Assembly: GCA_014874475.1 (NCBI GenBank)
Contig: JADBJJ010000029.1
Location: 1-64,000 of the forward strand
Direction of reading: 5' to 3'
DNA length: 64,000 nucleotides
Source of the DNA: Chloroflexota bacterium
GTDB taxonomy: Bacteria > Chloroflexota > Anaerolineae > B4-G1 > DUEL01
Part shown: positions 1-8,248 of the stretch, one piece after another
How positions within the stretch are numbered: the stretch's first letter is position 1
Layout: the number at the start of each line of letters is the position of its first letter
Notes under the pieces: model-generated
The model's input: only the letters and a program-made list of their open reading frames with translations
What the model was told of the DNA's origin: nothing
Database searches by the model: none
Made by a program: the position numbers and the translations under genes

Positions 1-66
1 TGGCGCTTTACCACTGCTGATGCGCGCATCAAATTGAAACATCTGTATCCAAAGATTCAGACTTGA
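1..66 (+). pseudogene. C-terminal tail of an IS630-type transposase (cut by window edge)
   Basis: Frame 1 from the first base reads WRFTTADARIKLKHLYPKIQT and stops at 64-66. This WxFTxxDARIKLxxLYP ending is typical of the C-terminus of IS630-family (DDE) transposases. A second copy of the same ending, WRFTSAEARDWLKRLYRQ, lies at 3473-3628 on the other strand. The rest of the gene is outside the window, so intactness cannot be judged. The family call is from memory of the motif. Confidence 0.6.
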
Positions 67-639
67 CAGAGTACTAGCGGTAATATTTTCAGGAAACTCG
101 GATTACGTCTCAACGAACCGGATAAGTCTTGGGTTATTCAAAGCTATCGCAAGGCCAACGAGGTTTTGACGAGATATAATAGATCAAGAGGTAATGATGG
201 AGATAGATTAGCGTACTCCGATTTCATAAATGGTATAAATGACCCACACATTCCTCAAATGGTAGAAATTCTACAAGCCTTAAAACAAGAGGGATTGATT
301 GATGTTTTTTATTTACAAATCCGCTACGGGCCCAATCTTGATCCAATGAATCCGCTAACCTCCCAACAGATTTCAGAAGTTATAAATCGTATTTCTGGGC
401 AAACAGGTGTCCCTATCATTATTAGCGAGTTGGGATTTGATGGCGGGACTCAAGAGTCAGTAACAAGAGGATTCACTGATGCGGTGATGGCATGCAAACA
501 AAATCCTATGTGCTTGGGAATACAATTTGATAAGGTAGTGCCAGAAAATTCAAGGGAAAATGAGCTTTTTAGCTTTGTTAATGGCAATGCCCTTCCTGAT
601 CAAGATTACTTTGCCATAATAGCCGTCTTAGTCAAGTAA
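67..639 (+). pseudogene. 5'-truncated GH10 endo-xylanase fragment
   Basis: Directly after the transposase stop the same frame stays open to 639. Its product resembles the last third of the GH10 xylanase at 792-2267: the segments LKQEGLIDVFYLQ and VPIIISELGFDG match LKQDNLVDAVGLQ and VDVVITEFDVNL there, including the nucleophile Glu. The N-terminal half of the (beta/alpha)8 barrel, with the acid/base Glu, is absent, so it cannot be an active enzyme as it stands. The stretch is visibly AT-rich against the genome background. The likely history is a second GH10 gene cut by insertion of the IS630-type element. A TTG at 166 could start translation, but no convincing ribosome-binding site is seen. 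Confidence 0.6.
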
Positions 640-791
640 ACTCTGGCAGAAAAGACCTGACATTCACACTCTCGATCCAGCGATGAATTTAGCAACCGGC
701 TAATCGCCCAATCCGGGAGCGCGATTGGGGCTGAACAAAGGGCACAGGGCAAAACCCACGCCACCTAACACTTCAAAAGGAAGAGGACAAA
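640..791 (+). other. Intergenic region upstream of the GH10 gene
   Basis: No gene is seen in this 152-base gap. Base composition returns to host-like here. The purine-rich AGGAAGAGGAC just before 792 is the ribosome-binding site of the xylanase gene. No clear -35/-10 pair could be recognised. Confidence 0.5.
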
Positions 792-2267
792 ATGAAGCGA
801 CCAGAACACAAAATCACACGGCGAGACGTATTGAAATTATTCTCTCTCGGCGCAGCCTCTCTCTTGCTGAAGGGCTGTAGGGTCTTGCCCCCATCTCTGG
901 GAGAACCTACTCCGACCCCTTCCCCCACCGCCACCCCCCGACCCACCAACACCCCAACGCCGGCGGCGACTCCGACACCAACGCCAACCCCGACGCCGAC
1001 GCCCATTCCCACTCTGGCAGCCTTCCCCGGCGTCCCCGACCCGAGGGCTACCCATCCCGAACTATTCGATCTGCAAGACCCCGATGCCCCGATCCCCCAG
1101 TTTGTCAATGCGATGCGGATGGCCGGGATTGAGGTAAAGAGGGAGGAAATAGTAAATGAATTAAACTTTCAAGCACGCAAAGGTGTTGATGGAAAAGATT
1201 ATGTTTTGGCTACCTACACGATTACAGACGAAAATGGCACACCATATACAATGGGCTTTATAGCGGAACAATATGAGGGAGTATGGAAATGGGATAAAGC
1301 CACTTATAAAAAGTCAACACAGTTGAAAGGCATTAAATTTGGCAGTTGTTATCCATGGGGCTTATATGGGAGGCATTATGAAATTTATGAAGAAAACATC
1401 ATCAAAGCAACCCTTGATTATGGAATATACCCTAACAACATTAACCCACGTCAAGGTCATTATGATTTTTCTGTAATAAATAGAAATGCCCGAAGAGCGA
1501 GAAATTCAGGATTTGAGTTAAGAGGACATGCTCTTTTCTTTCCCACCAGTGAACCCTATTGGCTAAGAAATGGCAATTTTTCGCAGAATGAAATGGAAGA
1601 AATTATAGAAGATCGTATCACGACCGTTATGGAAAAGTGCGCACGATTAGGTATTCGAGAATGGGTTGTGGTAAATGAACCGTATTTTCCCCCATATAGA
1701 CCAGATCCATTTTACGATGCTTTTGGCAGTTATGATTACATACTTTATGCCTTTCAAATCGCAAGACAAACAGATCCTGATGCCAGATTAATATATAACG
1801 ACACTGATAACCATAGACCCGATGGTTTAACTACCAATTTGACTATGAAGATTATCCGCCGATTAAAACAAGATAATCTTGTAGATGCAGTAGGGCTACA
1901 ATTACATTTGGGTGATTGGGTTCCTTTACCCACATCAGAAAGTGATATAAATGGAATAATAGAAACGATACAAAGATACAAAAAAATGGGAGTTGATGTT
2001 GTCATCACTGAGTTTGATGTTAATCTGACTGGGGTTGCTGGTCCTCAAAGCGAACGCCTCAAATTACAGGCTAAAATATACCGAGAAGTATTAAGAGCTG
2101 CTTTAGAGGCTGGCGTAACAGATATTACCTTCTGGGGATTGGATGACTCAAATTCCTGGATTGAATTTGCATTAAACCAAAAAGACGGAGATCCCACCCT
2201 ATTTGATGAAAACTTTCAACCAAAACCTGCTTATTATGCTATTTTGTCTCTGCTCTTTTCGGATTAG
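792..2267 (+). CDS. GH10 endo-1,4-beta-xylanase, Tat-type lipoprotein
   Basis: A 491-aa protein predicted to hydrolyse xylan backbones at the cell surface. The N-terminus carries a twin-arginine-like motif (TRRDVLK) and a lipobox ending in Cys (LLLKGC, residues 25-30), so it is probably exported folded and lipid-anchored. Residues about 35-75 are a Pro/Thr-rich linker of TP repeats. The GH10 domain follows: the acid/base Glu lies in VVNEP (E296) and the nucleophile in VITEFD (E407). The start is set by AGGAAGAGGAC upstream. Composition switches sharply near base 1135: signal and linker are GC-rich like the genome, while the catalytic domain is AT-rich, which suggests a mosaic or transferred domain. 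The stop codon sits about 10 bp from the end of an IS1-family element. Confidence 0.9.
   Translation: MKRPEHKITRRDVLKLFSLGAASLLLKGCRVLPPSLGEPTPTPSPTATPRPTNTPTPAATPTPTPTPTPTPIPTLAAFPGVPDPRATHPELFDLQDPDAPIPQFVNAMRMAGIEVKREEIVNELNFQARKGVDGKDYVLATYTITDENGTPYTMGFIAEQYEGVWKWDKATYKKSTQLKGIKFGSCYPWGLYGRHYEIYEENIIKATLDYGIYPNNINPRQGHYDFSVINRNARRARNSGFELRGHALFFPTSEPYWLRNGNFSQNEMEEIIEDRITTVMEKCARLGIREWVVVNEPYFPPYRPDPFYDAFGSYDYILYAFQIARQTDPDARLIYNDTDNHRPDGLTTNLTMKIIRRLKQDNLVDAVGLQLHLGDWVPLPTSESDINGIIETIQRYKKMGVDVVITEFDVNLTGVAGPQSERLKLQAKIYREVLRAALEAGVTDITFWGLDDSNSWIEFALNQKDGDPTLFDENFQPKPAYYAILSLLFSD
902..1012 (+). repeat. Low-complexity CCGACN/CCNACN repeat encoding a Thr-Pro linker
   Basis: A stretch of reiterated ACC/CCG/ACG codons encodes alternating Thr-Pro residues between the lipobox and the catalytic domain of the xylanase. 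Such linkers are common in secreted bacterial glycosidases. The DNA is internally repetitive and could vary in length by slippage. Confidence 0.75.
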
Positions 2268-2937
2268 TGAGTCCCGGTAGTCTCCATGTCAAGTGTTGCT
2301 GAGGGACAGGGATAGTCGTCAGTCGCTCTTTAACAGTCCAGATGTGGTCTGTCAAGCCAGCAGCCATAGCAGGCGTCCGTGGCAACCAGCGGCGTCTCGG
2401 ATTGCCGGCGACCTCAAGGCGTAACGTCTTCAGCGGGCGAACCAGATTGTACACGTTGTCCTCCCAAGCCGCCGCGCGATGCATCTCCAGAACCTTTGAG
2501 TACGCCAGCGTCCGACGGGTCAGGCGACTGTTGAACCGGCGCATGGTCCGGTGAGGGCGCTTCAAGTAGGCCGTGCTCCGCCCCAGCCGTTCAAGGACAT
2601 CCTTCCCTCCTCCATAGATGACCCGCAAACGAGTACCTACCCCACGGCCATTCTCCCGCTGCTGGACCACCTGCAAGGATTGCCAACCGTCCTGAGGGCG
2701 CTTCTGGGTGGGGGGTCGGCCTATCCCACAGTATTCGGGTATCTGTCCGTACACCTCAATCATCGCTTCCCGGATACCCCCCCAGCCATCCGAAACCGTC
2801 GGCGGCAGCGCATCGGGATGTCCCCGCCGCTTCAGGGTGCGGAAGACGGCAATGGAAGCCTCCGTCTCGGTCTTTTCCATCCCGCGGGCGACGCGGAGGC
2901 GGGTGTCAATTTCCATCATCGTGGCACGCCAGAACAT
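2239..2937 (-). CDS. IS1-family transposase, downstream frame (InsB-like catalytic part)
   Basis: This frame overlaps the upstream one by 22 bases and encodes the rest of the DDE/DDEN core: an acidic residue in PTVSDGWGG and a C-terminal RRTLAYSKVLEMHRAAAWEDN segment. It probably has no start of its own; the ATG at 2937 lies inside the conserved MFWRATM segment that follows the slip site. The fused product would be about 380 aa, longer than IS1 of E. coli. The last residues run past the left inverted repeat into flanking DNA, so the C-terminus depends on the insertion site. Confidence 0.7.
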   Translation of the reverse strand: MFWRATMMEIDTRLRVARGMEKTETEASIAVFRTLKRRGHPDALPPTVSDGWGGIREAMIEVYGQIPEYCGIGRPPTQKRPQDGWQSLQVVQQRENGRGVGTRLRVIYGGGKDVLERLGRSTAYLKRPHRTMRRFNSRLTRRTLAYSKVLEMHRAAAWEDNVYNLVRPLKTLRLEVAGNPRRRWLPRTPAMAAGLTDHIWTVKERLTTIPVPQQHLTWRLPGLTNPKRAETK

Positions 2938-3456
2938 GCCACTGACGTCGGTTTCGGGGTAGCCTTTTTTTCACCCCGGTTGCCGACGTAAGACCATAGC
3001 GCATCCAACTGCGCCCGCTTCAAGGAATAGTTGGCCATCAGGGCTTCTTCAACCGCTTCCACGTGCCGGGCAGCATCCCGCAACCAGTCCAGAATCGTGT
3101 CTTCTCTATGCCCTTTGGCGCGTGCGAGACTGCTGATGCGGACTCCTTCAGCGATGAGTGCCAACGTCTCAAGGATTTCTTTTTCAGAAGTCCGCCGCCG
3201 ATAGAAGAGGGTCCCCTTGGTCTCGGTAAAGGTCTGCTGGCACGTCTTGCACTGGAATCGCTGACGCCCGCGCTGAGTCTTGCCGGCTCGTTTGATGTTG
3301 CGCTGTTGATCGGATTGGAGTTTACCATAGTCTGGACAGGATTCATTTGGACAAAAATCACCAACTGGTGCTAACTGCATCTCTCGCCACCCCTATCGCC
3401 AATGTCGGTACCGTAAGGATACCTCATTTCCTAAAAACACTCAAGAGGGAGACTAC
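2277..3456 (-). mobile_element. IS1-family insertion sequence with imperfect terminal inverted repeats
   Basis: The element carries a two-frame transposase on the minus strand. Its ends are imperfect inverted repeats: the left end at 2277-2297 reads inward GTAGTCTCCATGTCAAGTGTT and the right end at 3436-3456 reads inward GTAGTCTCCCTCTTGAGTGTT, matching at most positions. No convincing target duplication was found outside these ends, so the exact boundaries are tentative. The insertion lies just after the xylanase stop codon and beside an IS630-type remnant, which makes this an insertion hot spot. Confidence 0.6.
2916..3380 (-). CDS. IS1-family transposase, upstream frame (InsA-like)
   Basis: 154 residues in the zero frame. 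The N-terminus holds a zinc-finger-like CPNESC...CKTC pattern (residues 10-45) followed by a helix-turn-helix region (ISSLARAKG) and the start of the catalytic core, AQLDALWSYVG, which carries the first acidic residue. Just after GEKK the frame departs from the family pattern. The coding strand there contains seven A followed by G, arranged as A AAA AAG in the zero frame, the classic bacterial -1 slippery heptamer. A -1 slip would give EKKGYPE and join the downstream frame. Without frameshifting this product lacks the rest of the DDE triad, but it could act as a DNA-binding regulator as InsA does in IS1. Confidence 0.75.
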   Translation of the reverse strand: MQLAPVGDFCPNESCPDYGKLQSDQQRNIKRAGKTQRGRQRFQCKTCQQTFTETKGTLFYRRRTSEKEILETLALIAEGVRISSLARAKGHREDTILDWLRDAARHVEAVEEALMANYSLKRAQLDALWSYVGNRGEKKATPKPTSVACSGVPR

Positions 3457-3472
3457 TACTTGACCACAATGA

Positions 3473-3628
3473 TTATTGACGGTATAGGCGCTTCAGCCAG
3501 TCCCGCGCCTCCGCAGAAGTAAAGCGCCATTCCACAGTAGCCTGCGCCTCATTCCGTTCTCTGGCCCAGGCCTCCACTTCCCGTCGCACCGTTTCTAACT
3601 GAACCCGATATCGTTGAGGTCTTGGCAT
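3473..3628 (-). pseudogene. IS630-type transposase C-terminal remnant
   Basis: A 51-codon frame begins with ATG behind a good ribosome-binding site (GGAAGGAGACC). It reads MPRPQRYRVQLETVRREVEA and ends WRFTSAEARDWLKRLYRQ. This resembles only the last part of IS630-family transposases, including the ending seen at 1-66. All catalytic residues are missing. It is most likely a deletion remnant whose internal Met happens to follow a purine-rich stretch. The IS1-family element ends 17 bp away. Confidence 0.5.
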
Positions 3629-3684
3629 GGTCTCCTTCCCTCCGCAAGAATGTTTCGGAAGAAAGGATACCACCAAAAACCAGA

Positions 3685-4043
3685 GTGGTCAAGTACTACC
3701 TACCCCCGACTGCAAAAGAAACAGAAGAAAATCCCCCACCGAGTCCGGAATATGACCGGGCGCTGGTTCAGAGAGGTTCGGTGATTCTTTGGGTGTCGGA
3801 CGATGCCATCGCCGGATGGCTGTACAATACTATATTCGGAAGCACGGTCGCCGTACCTGGGATAGGCATTGTCAATATCATCGCCGTTCGTTGGCGAAGA
3901 GGGCTGTTTTTCGCCGGAAAGCCATCTTGGGGGAACATCTGACTGCCCGTTTGCTCCCTGTTCAGTGTACCCAGGTGTTCATTCGCTGCCGGGCGTTGAC
4001 ATCGTAATGTATCGGGATGCCAGACAGTTATATGGTGACCTGA
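3685..4043 (+). pseudogene. Decayed IS5-type transposase remnant
   Basis: Two separate frames carry pieces of an IS5-like transposase. The first (about 3736-3830) reads YDRALVQRGSVILWVSDDAI, the usual N-terminal motif. The second (about 3905-4043) reads RRKAILGEHLTARLLPVQCT, and after a stop codon GMPDSYMVT, which match the C-terminal end of the same family. The catalytic middle is deleted and the frame is broken, so the element is dead. The inverted GGTGACC/GGTCACC at the end may be residual terminal structure. Confidence 0.5.
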
Positions 4044-4222
4044 ACCGGTCACCCGATGGAGCCGGCAACAGTCATCAAGAAACAGGGATTGCTGCTCACG
4101 TTTGTTCGTAGCGCAATTTATGCACCAAGGTCCATTTGCGCCTTACCTTCTCCCCGCTGGATGAAAAGATGCAGCGGACGGCTTCGCCGTCCGCCGCACC
4201 CATTCTCTGGGGAGAGTAGTTT
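4044..4222. other. Intergenic region downstream of glnA
   Basis: No gene seen. It contains the perfect 9-bp hairpin at 4174-4194, listed separately, and otherwise unremarkable sequence between the dead IS5 remnant and glnA. Confidence 0.5.
4174..4194 (-). terminator. Hairpin downstream of glnA
   Basis: GCGGACGGC-TTC-GCCGTCCGC forms a perfect 9-bp stem with a 3-base loop, 29 bases after the glnA stop. On the minus strand it is followed after a few bases by TCTTTTC, a weak U-tract. It is one of a set of GGC-TTC-GCC hairpins found after several genes in this window. Confidence 0.5.
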
Positions 4223-5638
4223 CTACACATCGTAGTATAACTTGACCTCATAGGGGTGAGGGCGGACGCGCACCGCCAGATCTTCTTCCCGACGAGCCGC
4301 AATCCAGCGCCCAATCAAGTCCTCGCTAAACACCCCACCAGCGCAGAGAAACTCATGGTCTGCCTCCAGCGCGTCCAGCGCATCGGAGAGGGCGGTGGGC
4401 AACGGCCGAATTGCAGCCCTCCGCTCCTCGCTCCAGGAGAAAACATCTGCCTCTATCGGACCAAAGCCCGCCTCGGTAGGGTCTATCTCCCGCCGAATGC
4501 CGTCCAGCCCCGCCAGCAGTTGGGCCGCCAGGGCCAGGTAGATGTTGCAGGTTGCATCGGGAGGGCGGAACTCAATGCGTACCTTTTCCGGCTTGGTGGC
4601 GTAGCGGGGAATGCGCACCGCCGCCGTTCGGTTCCCGGCGGAGAAGAAAGCCAGGATCGGCGCCTCATACCCCGGCACCAGCCGACGGTAGGAGTTGGTG
4701 CTGGGGTTGGTCAGCGCCAGGACGGCGGGGCCGTGGGCCAGCAACCCACCGATGTACTGCAGCGCCGTCCGGCTGAGCAGACTGTACCCCTGGGGATCAT
4801 AGAAGAGGTTCCGGCCGTCCCGGAACAGTTGCTGGTGGAAGTGCAGACCATTGCCCGCCTCGCCGTAGAGCGGCTTGGGCATGAACGTGGCCGTCAGGCC
4901 GTGAGCGCGGGCGACCATTTTGGTGACGTACTTGATCATCATCACGGCATCCCCAGCCTGGACCAGGCCCATCATGGGTGTCTCAATCTCGCATTGCCCC
5001 GGCCCGCCGACTTCGTGATGGTGGTACTTGACCGGAACGCCCATCGCCTCCAGATAGCGAGTCATCTCTGTCCGCAGGTTGTAGAGGGTATCCTTCGGTG
5101 GGATGGCATGGTAGCCCCCATGGAGGGGGATGACATGCCCGGAAGGAGCCCCGTCTCCCCAATCGGCTTCGGCTGATTCCACCCGATACCCGCAGCGATT
5201 CGGGCCATACTCATAGGCCACCCGGTCAAACACGTAGAATTCCGGTTCCGGCCCCCAACGGCTCTCATCGGCAATGCCGGTCTCCCGCATCCACGCCTCG
5301 GCCCGGAGAGCGATGTTGCGGGGGTCGTTGGCGAAGACGGCTTTCGTATCCGCCTCCAGCGTGGTGCAGATGAAACTGACGGTCGGTACTTCCCAGAAGG
5401 GGTCCAGGAATCCCGTGGTCAGGTCAGGGACCAGCACCATGTCCCCGGCCTTGACCGATTTCAGGCCGACGGCGGAGCCGTCAAACCCCACGCCCTCCTC
5501 CATCAGGGCCGGGGTGAACTGGGAGACGGGAAGAGTCAGGTGGTGCCACCGGCCTCCCAGGTCGGTGAACTTGAGATCCACCATCTGGATGTCGTGTCGC
5601 TGGACAAACTGTCGGGCTTCGTCAAATGTGGAGAACAT
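4223..5638 (-). CDS. glnA: Glutamine synthetase, type I-like
   Basis: 471 aa. It makes glutamine from glutamate, ammonia and ATP in the cytoplasm. Visible signatures are the beta-grasp N-domain (VDLKFTDLGGRWHHLT), the catalytic PEPEFYVFD segment, KYHHHEVGGPGQCEIE, GNGLHFHQQLF and NPSTNSYRRLVPGYEAP. The start at 5638 is chosen because AAGGAG lies 6 bases upstream. A further in-frame ATG upstream would add 18 low-complexity residues. The region where enterobacterial GlnA carries its adenylylated Tyr (NLYDLP) here reads DVFSWSEERRAAIRPLP with no Tyr, so control by adenylylation is unlikely. It is the last gene of the minus-strand run after the permease. Confidence 0.93.
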   Translation of the reverse strand: MFSTFDEARQFVQRHDIQMVDLKFTDLGGRWHHLTLPVSQFTPALMEEGVGFDGSAVGLKSVKAGDMVLVPDLTTGFLDPFWEVPTVSFICTTLEADTKAVFANDPRNIALRAEAWMRETGIADESRWGPEPEFYVFDRVAYEYGPNRCGYRVESAEADWGDGAPSGHVIPLHGGYHAIPPKDTLYNLRTEMTRYLEAMGVPVKYHHHEVGGPGQCEIETPMMGLVQAGDAVMMIKYVTKMVARAHGLTATFMPKPLYGEAGNGLHFHQQLFRDGRNLFYDPQGYSLLSRTALQYIGGLLAHGPAVLALTNPSTNSYRRLVPGYEAPILAFFSAGNRTAAVRIPRYATKPEKVRIEFRPPDATCNIYLALAAQLLAGLDGIRREIDPTEAGFGPIEADVFSWSEERRAAIRPLPTALSDALDALEADHEFLCAGGVFSEDLIGRWIAARREEDLAVRVRPHPYEVKLYYDV

Positions 5639-5663
5639 GTCACGCTCCTTGCAGAGATATGGG

Positions 5664-5684
5664 GCGGGCGGCGAAGCCGCCTGC
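5664..5684 (-). terminator. GGC-GAA-GCC hairpin between permease and glnA
   Basis: GCGGGCGGC-GAA-GCCGCCTGC forms a near-perfect 9-bp stem 24 bases after the permease stop and just upstream of the glnA ribosome-binding site. No U-tract follows, so it may be a partial terminator, an mRNA stabiliser or a repeat copy. Confidence 0.35.
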
Positions 5685-5707
5685 TGGGGCAAAAGTTATG
5701 GAGTATT

Positions 5708-7519
5708 TCATCTCAGCGGCCAGAAGACAGGCACCAGCACCAGAACGGCGCCAAAGACCAGCAGCGTCAGCGGCCAGCCAACCCGCAGGTAATCCCGCGC
5801 GCGATAGCCGCCGACGTTCATCACCAGCACGTTGACCGGGTGCCCCAGCGGCGTCAGAAAGGTCGTGGAGGTTGCCAGAGCGACCGTCATCGCCAGCGCC
5901 TGAGGACTCAGGCCGGCCTGCAGGGCCAACTGGATGGCCAGGGGGGCCACGATGGAGGCGACCACCGCGCTGTGCATGACCTGCGCCAGCCCCATTGTCA
6001 GCAGAAATAGCCCAGCCAGGAGTCCCATCGGGCCAGCAAGACCGATCAGGCTCAGGACCCGTTCCGCCAGCCAGGCCGCCGCCCCACTTTTCGTCATAGC
6101 AATCCCCAGCGGCATCATCCCCGCTACCAGGAAGACGGTTTTCCACTCAATCACCTCGTAGGCCTGGTCCATCGTCAGCACACCCGCCAGCATCATGGCC
6201 AGCGCGCCTCCCAGCAGGATCTCCGCCAGAGCCTGGTAGCGGAGGGCAGCCAGACTTAACGCCACAAGAGCGATAGCGGCAGCCAGCCAGCCCTTTCCCG
6301 CTATTGGCAGGTACGCTTTCTCGTTCGCCAGCAGGATCAGGTCGGGCTCGCTCCGCAGGACGGGGAGCCGCTCCCGGGGTCCCTGGAGGAGCAGCGCATC
6401 CCCAAACTGAAGGGGCAGGTCAGAGAGATTGGTTCGGATGGGACGCCCGGCCCGCCAGATGGCCAGGACGGTGAAGCCATACTTCTCGCGAAATTGCGCT
6501 CTCCGTAGCGTCTGGCCGATGAGGCCAGAGCGGGGGGAGAGGACAGCCTCCACGACGACCACCGCCGGAGACTCCAGGTCTTCCTCCCGCCATTCGCGCG
6601 GCGGGAGAATCTCCAGATAGGGAGGCCGATCCCGGCGGCGGAACTCCTCCAGATTCCCCTCCAGAAGCACCACGTCCCCCTCCCGAAAGACGAAATCGGG
6701 AGAGGGGGCCAGAGTCACCCGTCCATCCCGCTCCAGACCAACGACGTTCAGGTTATAGATTTCCCGGAATGTGCTTCGGGAGAGAGGTTTACCGATCAGA
6801 TACGACCCCGCGGGCACCCGGGCGCGGAACAGCCGTTCCCCCAGGCGGTACAGTTGGACCAGGTCTTCTTCAGGAAGACGGATCCCCTCAGTACGGTCGC
6901 GGATGGGCTGGATGGGAAGCAAGCGGTAGCCCCATAGGGTCATATAGGCTACCCCAATAACGACCAGTGGCAAGCCAACGGGGGCGAAATCCAGGATACC
7001 GAACCCCCGCAGCCCCTGGTCTATCAGCAACCCGCTGACGACGATGTTGGTGGTGGCCAAAAGCGTCGCCATGCCGCCCAGCAGGGTGCCGAAGGCCAGA
7101 GGCATCAGCAACCGGGTGGGGGCAATGCCGGCCTTGCGGGCTGCCGATGAGATAGTTGGGAGCAGGATGGCAGCGGCCGCGATGTTGTTCATAAACAGCG
7201 AGAGCAGTGCCCCCGCCAGCATCGCCCCGACGACCAGATGGGATTCCCGTCTCCCCACCAGACGGAGAAGGATGTCGCCCATCCGGTCGGTCACCCCGGT
7301 GCGGCGGAGGCCCTCCGCCAGGATGGAGATGGCCATGATGGTGATCACGGCGGAGCGGCTGAAGCCGGAGAAGACCTCCTGAGGGGAGAGGACGCCGGAG
7401 ATCGCCAGAGCGAACAGAACCAGCAAAGCCACCAGGTCGGCCCGCAGTCGCTCGCTGAGGATCAGGAGGACGGCGGCGACCAGAATCGCCAGCGTGAGCG
7501 AAAGGGCCGGGTTATCCAT
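5708..7519 (-). CDS. SLC13/DASS-type anion permease with two central TrkA-C (RCK-C) domains
   Basis: 603 aa. It is predicted to be an inner-membrane, Na+-coupled carrier for an anion such as sulfate, phosphate or a dicarboxylate; the substrate cannot be read from the sequence. About six membrane segments (residues 1-180) precede two cytoplasmic TrkA-C-like domains (around 200-380, with PLSRSTFREIYNLNVVGLER and GQTLRRAQFREKYGFTVLAI). A second membrane half with the family-type SPQALAMTVALATSTTFLTP and PLGHPVNVLVM segments follows. The start MDNPALSLTL is chosen because the upstream in-frame extension is Pro/Gly-rich and non-conserved, though no good ribosome-binding site is visible. It lies between the uracil-DNA glycosylase gene and glnA. 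Confidence 0.82.
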   Translation of the reverse strand: MDNPALSLTLAILVAAVLLILSERLRADLVALLVLFALAISGVLSPQEVFSGFSRSAVITIMAISILAEGLRRTGVTDRMGDILLRLVGRRESHLVVGAMLAGALLSLFMNNIAAAAILLPTISSAARKAGIAPTRLLMPLAFGTLLGGMATLLATTNIVVSGLLIDQGLRGFGILDFAPVGLPLVVIGVAYMTLWGYRLLPIQPIRDRTEGIRLPEEDLVQLYRLGERLFRARVPAGSYLIGKPLSRSTFREIYNLNVVGLERDGRVTLAPSPDFVFREGDVVLLEGNLEEFRRRDRPPYLEILPPREWREEDLESPAVVVVEAVLSPRSGLIGQTLRRAQFREKYGFTVLAIWRAGRPIRTNLSDLPLQFGDALLLQGPRERLPVLRSEPDLILLANEKAYLPIAGKGWLAAAIALVALSLAALRYQALAEILLGGALAMMLAGVLTMDQAYEVIEWKTVFLVAGMMPLGIAMTKSGAAAWLAERVLSLIGLAGPMGLLAGLFLLTMGLAQVMHSAVVASIVAPLAIQLALQAGLSPQALAMTVALATSTTFLTPLGHPVNVLVMNVGGYRARDYLRVGWPLTLLVFGAVLVLVPVFWPLR

Positions 7520-7566
7520 GCTGGGGCAAATGTGCCAAGCACTCTGGGAAGTGCCTGGCACGCTGA

Positions 7567-8169
7567 TCAGAACAACCGCAACTGTTCGGGCTGGGGCGGG
7601 GGCTGGTATTCGGCCACTCCCTCCGCCTTCGCCAGTACCTCGGGGATACGCCGGAAATCTTCCTCCACCGTCCGCCGCAGGGATGGCTGGTGGAGCGCGG
7701 CGGCTGGATGGTACATCGGGTAACAAATGATGCCGCCCACCCGCTGAGGCTGACCATGGACGTCGGAGATGCGCGCCCGGGGAAGGAAGTGGGCCATAGA
7801 GAACCGCCCTAGGGTCACCACCAGTTTAGGACGAATGAGAGCCAACTGCCGATCCAAGTAAGGGCTACAGGCGGCGATTTCGTCGGGTAGGGGGTCGCGG
7901 TTGCCCGGTGGCCGGCACTTGACGATGTTGGTAATATAGACCTGGTCCCGCCGCAAGCCGATACTGGTCAGAAGTTCTTCCAGAAACTGACCCGCCTGCC
8001 CGACAAAAGGACGCCCCTGCTGGTCTTCATGAAAGCCGGGGGCCTCACCGACAAACACAATAGCCGCATCGGCGGGCCCTTCTCCAGGCACGGCCATTGT
8101 ACGCCCCCGGTGCAGGATGCAGACCGTACAAGCACGGATTTGTGCGGCGATTTGTTCCAGTTCTTCCAT
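7567..8169 (-). CDS. Type 4 (Fe-S) uracil-DNA glycosylase
   Basis: 200 aa. It removes uracil from DNA, a repair activity common in thermophiles. Cys14, Cys17, Cys85 and Cys101 match the four ligands of the [4Fe-4S] cluster. Other family motifs are GEAPGFHEDQQGRPFVGQAG (uracil pocket), ITNIVKCRPPGNRDP and MYHPAA. GGAGGTGAC lies directly before the ATG. The gene follows rimI in the same direction. The last 20 residues are Pro/Gln-rich and probably disordered. Confidence 0.92.
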   Translation of the reverse strand: MEELEQIAAQIRACTVCILHRGRTMAVPGEGPADAAIVFVGEAPGFHEDQQGRPFVGQAGQFLEELLTSIGLRRDQVYITNIVKCRPPGNRDPLPDEIAACSPYLDRQLALIRPKLVVTLGRFSMAHFLPRARISDVHGQPQRVGGIICYPMYHPAAALHQPSLRRTVEEDFRRIPEVLAKAEGVAEYQPPPQPEQLRLF

Positions 8170-8210
8170 GTCACCTCCGCCATAAGGGAATCAGGGAAAA
8201 AACACCAACA

Positions 8211-8248
8211 GACCGCGCATCACGCATCACTTTTTCATGCATCACTTT
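8211..8248. repeat. Degenerate GCATCAC heptamer reiteration between rimI and the UDG gene
   Basis: The gap holds repeated units such as GCATCAC GCATCAC and ATGCATCAC TTTTCAC. Similar degenerate reiterations occur at several other gene borders in this window (see findings). No coding or RNA function is evident. Confidence 0.5.

Noticed and set aside
2239-2937. IS1 transposase treated as a simple frameshift pseudogene
   Set aside because: The break coincides exactly with an A AAA AAG heptamer in the zero frame and both halves are otherwise intact, so programmed frameshifting is the better reading.
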